Positions 1 to 6,761 of a stretch of 8,545 nucleotides of DNA are shown in pieces. Source of the DNA: an uncultured Clostridia bacterium (lineage in GTDB: Bacteria; Bacillota; Clostridia; Oscillospirales; Acutalibacteraceae); assembly GCA_946186535.1 (NCBI GenBank), contig CAMHNT010000087.1:1-8545 (forward strand), written 5' to 3'. Under the pieces are notes generated by a model. That model was not told the DNA's origin. It was given only the letters and a program-made list of their open reading frames with translations, and searched no databases. The position numbers were made by a program, and so were the translations under genes. The first letter of the stretch is position 1, and every line of letters begins with the position of its first letter.

Positions 1-59
1 GAAGGAAGTGCCCTTGGGGTACTTTTTGAAAAAAGCTGGGCAAAAACTTTAACTGTTTC
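1..59 (+). repeat. Dispersed intergenic repeat, copy A (5' end cut by window)
   Basis: These bases match a stretch upstream of ftsY (6762-6819). The first 22 bases agree at 20 positions, and the rest stays alignable with scattered changes and small indels. Bases 6-13 (AAGTGCCC) and 17-24 (GGGTACTT) form an 8-bp hairpin with one G-T wobble around a TTG loop, and weaker pairs extend it outward to bases 3 and 27. No long T-run directly follows the stem, so a classical terminator is not obvious. A frame open from base 1 to a TAA at 64-66 could be the tail of an upstream gene. Copy B has a one-base deletion that breaks the equivalent frame, so a DNA or RNA element is the better reading. The left boundary lies outside the window. 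Confidence 0.6.
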
Positions 60-165
60 TTTTTAAACATTTTGTGCAGTTTTTAAATTTGTTCATTTAT
101 AATTTTTAATATCCATTTCATTGAATATCAGATTGAACAAATAAAAATTTTAGGAGAGAATTCAG

Positions 166-1170
166 ATGAAAATTATTGTTGATGCGTTCGGCGGCGACAA
201 TGCCCCGGTTGAAATTTTAAAGGGCTGTGTTGAAGCTCTCGGAGAAAACAACGGCGTTGAAATTATTGTTACAGGCCCTGAAGATAAAATAAAAAAAGCC
301 GCCGAGGAAAACGAAATCGATATTTCAAAGCTTACGGTTGCGGATTGTGAAGAGATTCTCACGATGGAAGATCATGCGACGGACGTTGTGAAAAAGAAGA
401 AGAATTCTTCGATGGCTGTCGGTCTGAAAATGCTTGCGGACGGTGAGGCGGACGCATTCCTGTCGGCAGGAAACAGCGGCGCTCTGATAACCGGCGCTAC
501 TCTTATTGTCAAGAGAATCAAGGGTATCAAACGTCCCGCATTTTCTCCGATTATTCCTAAGGCCGAGGGAATGTTCATGCTTATCGACGGCGGCGCAAAT
601 GCCGAGTGCAAGTCCGATATGCTTCAGCAGTTTGCGATTATGGGTTCGGTTTATCTGGAAAAAGTTATGGGCGTAAAGAATCCGAGAGTCGGACTCGCAA
701 ATGTCGGAACGGAGGATCACAAGGGTGATACTCTACGTCTCGATACGTTTGCTCTGCTAAAGGAAACTCCGGTTAATTTTATCGGAAATGTCGAAGGAAG
801 AGACATTCCGCTTGACGGCTGTGACGTTCTTGTAACGGACGGCTTTACGGGTAATCTTATTCTGAAAACATACGAGGGCGTTGCAATCGCTCTGATGGAC
901 AAGATCAAGAAGGTTTTCAAAAAGAGCGCGAAAAACAAGCTTGCCGCAGCCATGGTTCTCGGCGACATGAAGGAGCTTAAAAAGAGCGTGGATTCAAACG
1001 TTTACGGCGGCGCGCCGATTCTCGGTGCCGCAAAGCCTGTTTTTAAGGTTCATGGAAACGCTACGGCTTTAACCGTTAAAAACGCCATTGCGCTCACAAA
1101 GAATTACGTTGAAACAAACGTAATTGAGGAGATAGAAAAAACGGTTTCACAGCTTAATCTTAAGGGGTGA
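166..1170 (+). CDS. plsX: Phosphate acyltransferase PlsX (acyl-ACP:phosphate acyltransferase)
   Basis: PlsX converts acyl-ACP and phosphate to acyl-phosphate, the donor used by the membrane acyltransferase PlsY in the first step of phosphatidic acid synthesis. It is a soluble, peripheral membrane enzyme. The 334-residue product has the usual family length and its conserved blocks in order: VDAFGGDNAP at the N-terminus, SAGNSGAL (100-107), DGGAN (141-145), NVGTEDHKG (179-187), FIGNVEGRDI (205-214), TDGFTGN (224-230), YGGAPILG (280-287) and an HGNA motif near 296. The ATG is supported by AGGAG at 152-156, nine bases upstream. The stop codon lies inside the rnc ribosome-binding site, so the two genes are probably translationally coupled. 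No FapR-like operator was recognised upstream. acpP, a common next gene, is absent. Identification is secure. Confidence 0.97.
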   Translation: MKIIVDAFGGDNAPVEILKGCVEALGENNGVEIIVTGPEDKIKKAAEENEIDISKLTVADCEEILTMEDHATDVVKKKKNSSMAVGLKMLADGEADAFLSAGNSGALITGATLIVKRIKGIKRPAFSPIIPKAEGMFMLIDGGANAECKSDMLQQFAIMGSVYLEKVMGVKNPRVGLANVGTEDHKGDTLRLDTFALLKETPVNFIGNVEGRDIPLDGCDVLVTDGFTGNLILKTYEGVAIALMDKIKKVFKKSAKNKLAAAMVLGDMKELKKSVDSNVYGGAPILGAAKPVFKVHGNATALTVKNAIALTKNYVETNVIEEIEKTVSQLNLKG

Positions 1171-1171
1171 T
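1163..1171 (+). promoter_or_regulatory. rnc ribosome-binding site overlapping the plsX stop
   Basis: AGGGGTGAT contains GGTGAT, which matches the 3' part of the classical AGGAGGTGAT Shine-Dalgarno sequence, and lies 4 nt before a TTG at 1176. The ftsY start has the same arrangement (GGTGAT, then 3 nt, then ATG). This favours TTG 1176 over the in-frame GTG at 1167, which sits inside the binding site itself. The plsX stop TGA (1168-1170) is embedded in the site, so terminating ribosomes could hand over directly to rnc. Confidence 0.65.
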
Positions 1172-1175
1172 TGAC

Positions 1176-1877
1176 TTGAGTAAGACTGAAAAAAGCATTG
1201 ATTACAAAGAACTTTACAAAGTAATCGGATACACCTTCAAGGACAAAAGCCTTGTTACCACGGCTCTGACTCATTCGTCGTTTGCGAATGAAATGCATGA
1301 CGGAACGAAATATAATGAGAGGCTTGAGTTCCTCGGCGACAGCGTTCTGAGTATTGTTGTTTCCGATTACATATATCTCAATTGCCCTGATCTTCCGGAG
1401 GGAAAACTTACGAAGCTGAGAGCTTCACTTGTCTGTGAGAAATCTTTGTATGCTTATGCAAAGCAGATTGATCTCGGCGCTCACATCAGACTTTCCAGAG
1501 GCGAGAAACGCACCGGCGGCGATGACAGACCGTCGATTCTTTCGGACGCATTTGAGGCGCTGATAGCTGCGATTTATCTTGACGGAGGAATTGAGCCGGC
1601 GAGAGATTTTATTCTGAGATTTGTAATTCCGGATATAAAAAGCTCAAAGCCGAAAAAGTTCAAGGACTACAAAACGGCGCTGCAGGAGATCATACAGAAG
1701 AATCCCGAAGAGCGTCTGACTTATGTTCTTGTGAAGGAAACAGGTCCCGACCACGACAAGCACTTTGTAGTTGAGGTTCACTTAAACAGCAACGTCATCG
1801 GCAGGGGCGGTGGAAGAAGCAAGAAGGAAGCAGAGCAGCAGGCTGCAAGGGAAGCCTTGGAGCTTATGGGATACTGA
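1176..1877 (+). CDS. rnc: Ribonuclease III
   Basis: RNase III is a Mg2+-dependent endonuclease that cuts double-stranded RNA during rRNA maturation and mRNA turnover. From TTG 1176 the product has 233 residues, normal for the family. The N-terminal nuclease domain carries the signature NERLEFLGDSVL, with likely metal and catalytic residues E48, E51 and D55, and a second acidic block SDAFEALIAAIYLDGG containing D124 and E127. The C-terminal double-stranded RNA-binding domain begins near DYKTALQE and includes the basic stretch GGGRSKKEAEQQAA. The upstream in-frame GTG at 1167 would add three residues and overlap plsX by 4 bases; it is less likely because the Shine-Dalgarno sequence covers it. 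The gene ends one base before the next ATG, which implies an operon. Function is secure; only the start is open. Confidence 0.96.
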   Translation: MSKTEKSIDYKELYKVIGYTFKDKSLVTTALTHSSFANEMHDGTKYNERLEFLGDSVLSIVVSDYIYLNCPDLPEGKLTKLRASLVCEKSLYAYAKQIDLGAHIRLSRGEKRTGGDDRPSILSDAFEALIAAIYLDGGIEPARDFILRFVIPDIKSSKPKKFKDYKTALQEIIQKNPEERLTYVLVKETGPDHDKHFVVEVHLNSNVIGRGGGRSKKEAEQQAAREALELMGY

Positions 1878-1878
1878 T

Positions 1879-2874
1879 ATGAAGCACGGCAATATTGCGA
1901 TTTTTGTTCCGCACAACGGCTGTCCTCATCAGTGCTCGTTCTGTAATCAGAGAAGTATTACGGGAGTGCAGTATCAGCCGACGGAAAACGATATCGAAAA
2001 GGCTGTTCATGACGCGCTTGATTCACCGAAAAAATATGATTATGAGATCGCATTTTTCGGGGGAAGCTTCACGGCGATTGACAGGGAATATATGATATCG
2101 CTTCTGAAATGTGCGTATAAATATGTTGAAAATAAGTCCGTAAGCGGTATCCGTCTTTCTACACGTCCCGACGCTATCGATGAAGAAGTTCTGAATATTC
2201 TGAAAAGCTACGGCGTTACCGCTGTTGAGCTTGGCGCACAGAGTATGTGCGATGATGTTTTGAAAGTCAATCTCAGAGGACATACTTCGGATGACGTGAA
2301 AAATGCTTCACGGCTTATAAAGAGCTATGGATTTTCTCTTGGACTCCAGATGATGACGGGACTTTACGGAAGTGATTCCGAAAAGGATATTTTCACCGCA
2401 AAGGAGATAATTTCTCTTGAACCGGATACAGTGAGAATTTATCCTACCGTTACGCTCAAGGGAACAATGCTCGGGGATTTGTATGAAAGCGGTGAGTTCA
2501 AGCCGGCCGGTCTTGATGAGTCGGTTAATCTGTGTGCTTTATTGCTGAAAATGTTTTCGGAAAATAACATAGAGGTTATCCGACTCGGGCTTCATTACAG
2601 CGATGAACTGGAAAAGGGAATGCTGTTTGATAATTATCACCCTGCATTCAAGGAGCTTTGCGAAAGCAAAATCATGCTTGACGAGTTTCTGAGGATAGCC
2701 GGGGAGAGAAATTTCAGGAAGGGCAGTATTTTAAAGGTTCGTGTAAATCCGTCAGGCGTTTCGAAATTTGTCGGTCAGAAAAGGTCGAATATTCTTAAAA
2801 TTAAGAATATGGGATTTGACGTCAGGATTGTGCAGGACGCAGCGGTTTCCGGGTATGAAATTGTGGTGGAATAG
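1879..2874 (+). CDS. Elp3-like radical SAM protein lacking the acetyltransferase domain
   Basis: The 331-residue product is a radical SAM enzyme. Near the N-terminus, CPHQCSFCNQ supplies the CX3CX2C cysteines (C15, C19, C22) that would hold a 4Fe-4S cluster and bind S-adenosylmethionine. FFGGSFTAID is the glycine-rich SAM motif. RLSTRPDAID, VELGAQSM and VRIYPTVTLKGT resemble the catalytic half of Elp3, the tRNA wobble-uridine modification enzyme. True Elp3 has a C-terminal GNAT acetyltransferase domain of roughly 150 residues; here the protein ends with about 60 residues that do not resemble it. Substrate and reaction are therefore unknown, although a tRNA or RNA target is a reasonable guess. 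ATG 1879 follows the rnc stop by one base. A longer in-frame start at 1810 would overlap rnc by 68 bases and adds sequence unlike the family. SD support is weak (GGGA at 1868-1871), which suggests coupling to rnc. Similar proteins are known between rnc and smc in other Clostridia. Confidence 0.88.
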   Translation: MKHGNIAIFVPHNGCPHQCSFCNQRSITGVQYQPTENDIEKAVHDALDSPKKYDYEIAFFGGSFTAIDREYMISLLKCAYKYVENKSVSGIRLSTRPDAIDEEVLNILKSYGVTAVELGAQSMCDDVLKVNLRGHTSDDVKNASRLIKSYGFSLGLQMMTGLYGSDSEKDIFTAKEIISLEPDTVRIYPTVTLKGTMLGDLYESGEFKPAGLDESVNLCALLLKMFSENNIEVIRLGLHYSDELEKGMLFDNYHPAFKELCESKIMLDEFLRIAGERNFRKGSILKVRVNPSGVSKFVGQKRSNILKIKNMGFDVRIVQDAAVSGYEIVVE

Positions 2875-2880
2875 TAAAGG

Positions 2881-2903
2881 AAAAAGAATAAATTTATCTT
2901 TTT
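2881..2903. terminator. Possible weak A/T-only terminator after the radical SAM gene
   Basis: AAAAAGA, one extra A, TAAATTTA and TCTTTTT form a near-perfect palindrome starting 7 bases after the stop codon, ending in a T-run on the + strand and mirrored on the other. A stem made almost entirely of A-T pairs is weak, so efficient termination is doubtful. It could equally be an AT-rich spacer. It is the only terminator-like structure I can see between the first three genes and smc. Confidence 0.25.
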
Positions 2904-2905
2904 GC

Positions 2906-2972
2906 TTTATGTAAAGATTATGTTCGGTATAGTCGAGAAAATCGACTTCCGTGCGGAACCGCAGTAAAAAAG
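2906..2972 (+). repeat. Degenerate copy of the smc-leader repeat with a hairpin insert
   Basis: Bases 2906-2927 (TTTATGTAAAGATTATGTTC and two more bases) match the middle of the 48-bp units at 3033-3128 at 20 of 22 positions. Bases 2957-2972 (AACCGCAGTAAAAAAG) match the end of those units at about 14 of 16. Between the halves lie 29 extra bases (2928-2956) containing a perfect 6-bp hairpin, AGTCGA - GAAAA - TCGACT (2931-2947), followed by a short TTCC-GTGC-GGAA dyad (2947-2958). The halves keep the same order and orientation as the intact units. This looks like an older unit interrupted by a small structured insertion. No gene is evident here. Confidence 0.5.
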
Positions 2973-2991
2973 TCGGAAAAGTCCAGAAAGT

Positions 2992-3031
2992 AGGATAGTG
3001 AAAAACCCTGACCGGGAATCCTTCCTATCCT
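2992..3031 (+). other. Hairpin in the smc leader
   Basis: AGGATAG (2992-2998) pairs perfectly with CTATCCT (3025-3031). The enclosed loop can form smaller stems, either CCC (3006-3008) with GGG (3014-3016) or GGAA with TTCC. There is no following T-run, so it is not a standard terminator. It sits directly before the tandem repeat and may be part of a structured 5' leader, but no known riboswitch or T-box motif was recognised. Confidence 0.35.
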
Positions 3032-3032
3032 C

Positions 3033-3128
3033 GGGCGATGGTTTATGTCAAGAGTACGTTCGGAATCGCAGTAAAAAAACGGGCGATGGTTTATGTCAAG
3101 AGTATGTTCGGAATCGGGGTAAAAAAAT
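3033..3128 (+). repeat. 48-bp tandem duplication running into the smc start codon
   Basis: Two adjacent 48-bp units (3033-3080 and 3081-3128) agree at 44 of 48 positions. Each begins GGGCGATGGTTTATGTCAAG and ends in an A7 run. The differences are C/T at unit position 25, CA/GG at positions 37-38 and C/T at position 48. In the second unit the GG change produces GGGGT, a Shine-Dalgarno-like sequence 6 nt before the smc ATG, and the final T is the T of that ATG. The period is a multiple of three, so the smc reading frame stays open through both units. A more degenerate third unit lies at 2906-2972. Confidence 0.9.
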
Positions 3129-3130
3129 GA
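3038..3130 (+). other. Possible 30-codon leader ORF overlapping the smc start (ATGA)
   Basis: An ORF starts at ATG 3038 and stops at TGA 3128-3130, sharing ATGA with the smc start at 3127. Its peptide is two near-identical 16-residue blocks, MVYVKSTFGIAVKK then RA, followed by MVYVKSMFGIGVKK. It has seven lysine or arginine residues and no acidic residue. No good Shine-Dalgarno sequence precedes ATG 3038, and the repeat origin could produce such an ORF by chance. If translated, it could couple ribosomes to smc, whose own binding site is modest. Whether it is a gene is unproven. Confidence 0.2.
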
Positions 3131-6100
3131 TTTTAAAATCTTTGGAGATACAGGGGTTTAAGACCTTTCCTGATAAAACTAAATTGACCTTTGATAAGGG
3201 TATTACCTCTGTTGTCGGACCTAACGGTTCGGGAAAAAGCAATATCAGCGACGCTATCCGCTGGGTTCTCGGCGAACAGTCGCCGAAAGCGCTTCGCTGT
3301 TCGAAAATGGAGGACGTTGTTTTCAACGGCACGGATAACAGGAAAAAAGTCGGATATGCCGAGGTTACATTGACTATCGACAATAAGGACAGGGCACTGG
3401 CTTTCGACGGCGACAGCGTTGCGGTGACAAGACGTTACTACCGTTCCGGCGACAGCGAGTATCTTATTAACAAGGCGTCCGTAAGACTTAAGGATATCCA
3501 TGAGCTTTTTATGGATACAGGTCTGGGACGTGACGGATACTCGATGATAAGTCAGGGTAAAATAGACAGTATCGTCGCTTCAAAAAGCGAGGACAGACGA
3601 GAGATTTTTGAAGAGGCTTCGGGTATTTCACGATATCGATACAGAAAAACGGAAGCTGAAAGAAAGCTCAGTCAGACCGAGGAAAATCTTCTGAGACTCC
3701 GTGATATTCTCACCGAACTCGAGGACAGAGTCGGCCCTCTCGAAAAACAGGCGGCTAAGGCTAAAGCGTATCTCGAATATGCAAAGGAAAAAGAGGGACT
3801 GGAAATTGCTCTCTGGGTAGATACCTTGGAGAAGTCGAGCAAGATCCTCAGAGAACAGGAGGATAAAATAACCGTTGCACGTGCTCAGCACGAAAGCGCG
3901 GTGAAAACTCTTGAGGGAATCGAAAAGGAAACCGAGGATATATACAATTCCACAGGTGAATTTTCGGCGAAAATGGACGAGATCAGAAGGGTCAATGCAG
4001 GCCTCGAACAGCAGGTCAGCGAAATAAGAGCAAAAGTATCCGTTGAAGAAAATAATATCAAGCACAATCTTTCGAGTATCGAACGGCTTAACAACGACCT
4101 TGACCAACTTGACCTTGTATGCGAAAATATCAAGAAGGAAGCCGAAGAGAAAAAGCAGAAGATAAAGGACTATGAACAGACTCTCGAGGAGAAAAAGGAC
4201 GAGTTCAACAAGACAACAATGCTTCTGTCGAGTCTCGTCGAGAATGACGGAAAAAGTTCGTCGCTTCTGAATGAATATAATTCTACGCTTACTCGTCTTA
4301 ATATCGAGCTTGCAAATGCAAGGGTTGCGAAAATGACCGGTTCGTCTTCAATTTCTGATGTTAAATCAAGACTTGCAAATATCGACCAGACGTTATATAC
4401 TAAAATCAGACTGCTTGACGAGCAGAAGGAAGCTTTTGAGGATTATAAAGCCATGCGCAGCGAAGCAGGCGACGGATTCAACTCGCTCACGAATTCCGTA
4501 AAGGGCTGTGAGCTTATGCTTATGCAGAAGCAGAAAAAACGTGACGAGATAAAGACTTTCGGAGACAAGCTTAATCTCGATATCAACGAGGTTCAGCGTC
4601 ATATCTCTTTCCTTGAAAATCTCGAAAGAAATCTTGAGGGCTTCAATCAGAGCGTAAAGGTTGTCGTTAAGGAAGCGAGAAACGGTGTGCTTCAGGGAAT
4701 TCACGGACCTGTGTCGAGAGTTATAAAGGTTCCGACGGAGTATGCGGTGGCGATAGAGACGGCTCTCGGTGCGGCTATGCAGAACATCGTCACAGCCACC
4801 GAAGAGGACGCAAAGCGTGCTATTGCGTTCCTTAAAAAGAGAGACGCAGGCCGTGCGACGTTTTTGCCGATGTCGACCATAAAGGGCAGTGAGCTTCAGG
4901 AAAAAGGTCTTGAAGCGTGCAGAGGATTTGTCGGAGTCGCAAGCACACTCTGTTCCTGCGAGCCGCAGTATAACGGTATTCTGAGGTCGCTTCTCGGAAG
5001 AATATGCATTGCGGAAAATCTCGACTGCGCCGTTGAGATCGCAAGGCGTTACAGCTATCGCTTCAGAGTGGTTACTCTTGACGGTCAGGTTGTGAATGCA
5101 GGCGGTTCACTCACCGGCGGTTCGCTTAACCGGAAAACAGGACTTCTGAGCCGTGTCGGAGAGATTGAAAAGGACAAGAAAAAGCTTGCTGAGCTTAACG
5201 AAAAATTTTCGGAAAACAAAAAGCTTTTCACTCAGACTCAGGCGGAATGCGGAAGCGCAGAAGCAAAGCTCGTTGAGGCCAGAACAAGTCTTTCGCGGAT
5301 TCAGGAGGACAAGTTCAGAATCGAAGCGGAATGTAAATCCGCCGAGGAGCAGATAAGAACGCTTTCGGAGACTATTGACGAGTTGAAACGTGAGAAGTCG
5401 GATCTTGAGAAAAAGAGCGAGTTCCTGAACGAGTCGCTTTCAAAGGCTGAAACCGAGCTTGAAAAAGTCGAAAAGGATATCGGGGAGGCTCAGAAAAACA
5501 TCGACAGCCTTTCCGGGGAAATGGCTCAGCAAAACGAAAAAAGAGAATCGCTCACAAGCGAGCTTCAGGATATCAAGCTTGAAACGGTTGCGCTGAACAA
5601 GGACATCGAAGCGTTAAAGGCGGAGATTGCCGCCGCAGAGCTGACAGGCTCCGATCACGGAATCAAGCGTGCGGAGATACTCGACGATATCGACAAGGCT
5701 CAAAAGCTCAACAAGGATACCGAAAATACTATCCTTGGACTGCGCAGCGAGGAATCGAAGCTAAGACGTGACGTTGCATATAACAATGAACGAATAGCCG
5801 ACTTAAGCGGCAAACGTGCAATGCTTGAAAAACGTAACGCCGAGCTGAGAAAGCTTGAGCGTGACAAGTCAGCCGAAAAGGAGAATATCGGTCAGGAGCT
5901 TGCACGACTGGAAGAGCGCAAAAATAACCTCAACAAGCAGTATGACGATATTACGAGAAAGCTTTGGGACGAGTATGAACTGACTCCGAGACAGGCACAG
6001 GAAACTGCCGTGAAGGTTGAAAATATTTCGGCGGCGCAGAAGCGTCTGAGTGAGCTCAAGTCAAAAATAAAGGCTTTGGGCAGCGTTAACGTTGCGGCGA

Positions 6101-6699
6101 TTGACGAATACAAAGAGGTTTCGGAGAGATACGAGTTCATGAAAACTCAGGTCGCAGACGTTGAAAAATCGAAGAAGGAAATCATTTCTCTCATCGGTGA
6201 TCTGACGAAGCAGATGAAGGAGATTTTTATCGAGCGGTTCGCTATGATAAACAAAAACTTCGGCGAAACCTTCAAGGAGCTTTTCGGAGGCGGAAACGCT
6301 TCGCTGTCGCTTACGAATGAGGAGGATATTCTCAACAGCGGTATTGACATAAAATGCCATCCTCCGGGAAAGCTTGTATCGCATCTTGAATTGCTTTCGG
6401 GCGGTGAGAGAGCGCTTGTGGCTATTGCGCTGTATTTTGCGATTATGAAGGTAAGCCCTGCGCCGTTCTGCGTCATGGACGAGATCGAAGCGGCGCTCGA
6501 TGAGGTGAATGTTGACCGTTTTGCACAGTACCTGAGGAGAATGAACGATAACACTCAGTTCATACTTATCACTCACAGACGTGGTACAATGGAAGAAGCA
6601 GACGTGCTTTACGGCGTAACAATGCAGGACGAGGGTATTTCAAAACTGCTCGAGCTTCATTCAAGCGAGGTTGCGGCAGGATTTACGAATTTGAGATAA
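3127..6699 (+). CDS. smc: Chromosome partition protein SMC (condensin ATPase)
   Basis: SMC dimerises and, with ScpA and ScpB, forms the ring-shaped condensin that compacts and segregates the nucleoid by ATP-driven loop extrusion. From ATG 3127 the protein has 1190 residues, normal for Firmicute SMC. The N-terminal head has Walker A GPNGSGKS (31-38). Two long, charged coiled-coil arms flank a hinge at roughly residues 505-670, which includes GSLTGGS (660-666). The C-terminal head has the ABC signature LSGGE (1090-1094), Walker B FCVMDE with D1118 and E1119, the D-loop ALDE, and the switch histidine in ITHRR (H1150). Family proteins begin like this one at MILKSLEIQGFKTF. An in-frame GTG at 2998 would add 43 residues encoded mostly by the tandem repeat and is not believed. 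GGGGT at 3116-3120 is the likely binding site. ATPase motifs are intact. Confidence 0.98.
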   Translation: MILKSLEIQGFKTFPDKTKLTFDKGITSVVGPNGSGKSNISDAIRWVLGEQSPKALRCSKMEDVVFNGTDNRKKVGYAEVTLTIDNKDRALAFDGDSVAVTRRYYRSGDSEYLINKASVRLKDIHELFMDTGLGRDGYSMISQGKIDSIVASKSEDRREIFEEASGISRYRYRKTEAERKLSQTEENLLRLRDILTELEDRVGPLEKQAAKAKAYLEYAKEKEGLEIALWVDTLEKSSKILREQEDKITVARAQHESAVKTLEGIEKETEDIYNSTGEFSAKMDEIRRVNAGLEQQVSEIRAKVSVEENNIKHNLSSIERLNNDLDQLDLVCENIKKEAEEKKQKIKDYEQTLEEKKDEFNKTTMLLSSLVENDGKSSSLLNEYNSTLTRLNIELANARVAKMTGSSSISDVKSRLANIDQTLYTKIRLLDEQKEAFEDYKAMRSEAGDGFNSLTNSVKGCELMLMQKQKKRDEIKTFGDKLNLDINEVQRHISFLENLERNLEGFNQSVKVVVKEARNGVLQGIHGPVSRVIKVPTEYAVAIETALGAAMQNIVTATEEDAKRAIAFLKKRDAGRATFLPMSTIKGSELQEKGLEACRGFVGVASTLCSCEPQYNGILRSLLGRICIAENLDCAVEIARRYSYRFRVVTLDGQVVNAGGSLTGGSLNRKTGLLSRVGEIEKDKKKLAELNEKFSENKKLFTQTQAECGSAEAKLVEARTSLSRIQEDKFRIEAECKSAEEQIRTLSETIDELKREKSDLEKKSEFLNESLSKAETELEKVEKDIGEAQKNIDSLSGEMAQQNEKRESLTSELQDIKLETVALNKDIEALKAEIAAAELTGSDHGIKRAEILDDIDKAQKLNKDTENTILGLRSEESKLRRDVAYNNERIADLSGKRAMLEKRNAELRKLERDKSAEKENIGQELARLEERKNNLNKQYDDITRKLWDEYELTPRQAQETAVKVENISAAQKRLSELKSKIKALGSVNVAAIDEYKEVSERYEFMKTQVADVEKSKKEIISLIGDLTKQMKEIFIERFAMINKNFGETFKELFGGGNASLSLTNEEDILNSGIDIKCHPPGKLVSHLELLSGGERALVAIALYFAIMKVSPAPFCVMDEIEAALDEVNVDRFAQYLRRMNDNTQFILITHRRGTMEEADVLYGVTMQDEGISKLLELHSSEVAAGFTNLR

Positions 6700-6761
6700 A
6701 TTGGAATTAAGGTAGTTGACCGGAATTGGGAGACGCTGTCTTTGGAATCTGTAGGCGCCCC

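Noticed and set aside
1..66. C-terminal tail of an upstream gene, ending at TAA 64-66
   Set aside because: The frame is open from base 1, but the bases belong to the dispersed repeat and the reading frame is not kept in copy B. It cannot be excluded without upstream sequence.
72..103. Possible plsX promoter: TATAAT at 98-103 with TTGTGC at 72-77
   Set aside because: The -10 match is perfect, but the spacing to TTGTGC is 20 bases. At the ideal 17 bases the hexamer is TGCAGT, which does not resemble a -35. The region is AT-rich, so a chance TATAAT is likely. A promoter for plsX probably exists here but cannot be placed.
1810..1878. Earlier in-frame start for the radical SAM protein
   Set aside because: The extra 23 residues are an out-of-frame reading of the RNase III dsRNA-binding domain. 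The family begins near MKHGNIAIFVPHNGCP.
3121..3127. A7 run as a proven programmed frameshift site
   Set aside because: The heptamer fits A AAA AAA, but no stimulatory pseudoknot is evident downstream and the SMC reading frame does not need it. Kept only as a possibility within the leader ORF finding.
6716..6744. TTGACC at 6716-6721 as a -35 for ftsY
   Set aside because: No -10-like hexamer occurs 16-18 bases downstream; the sequence there is TCTTTG-like. ftsY may be read through from smc or from an unrecognised promoter.
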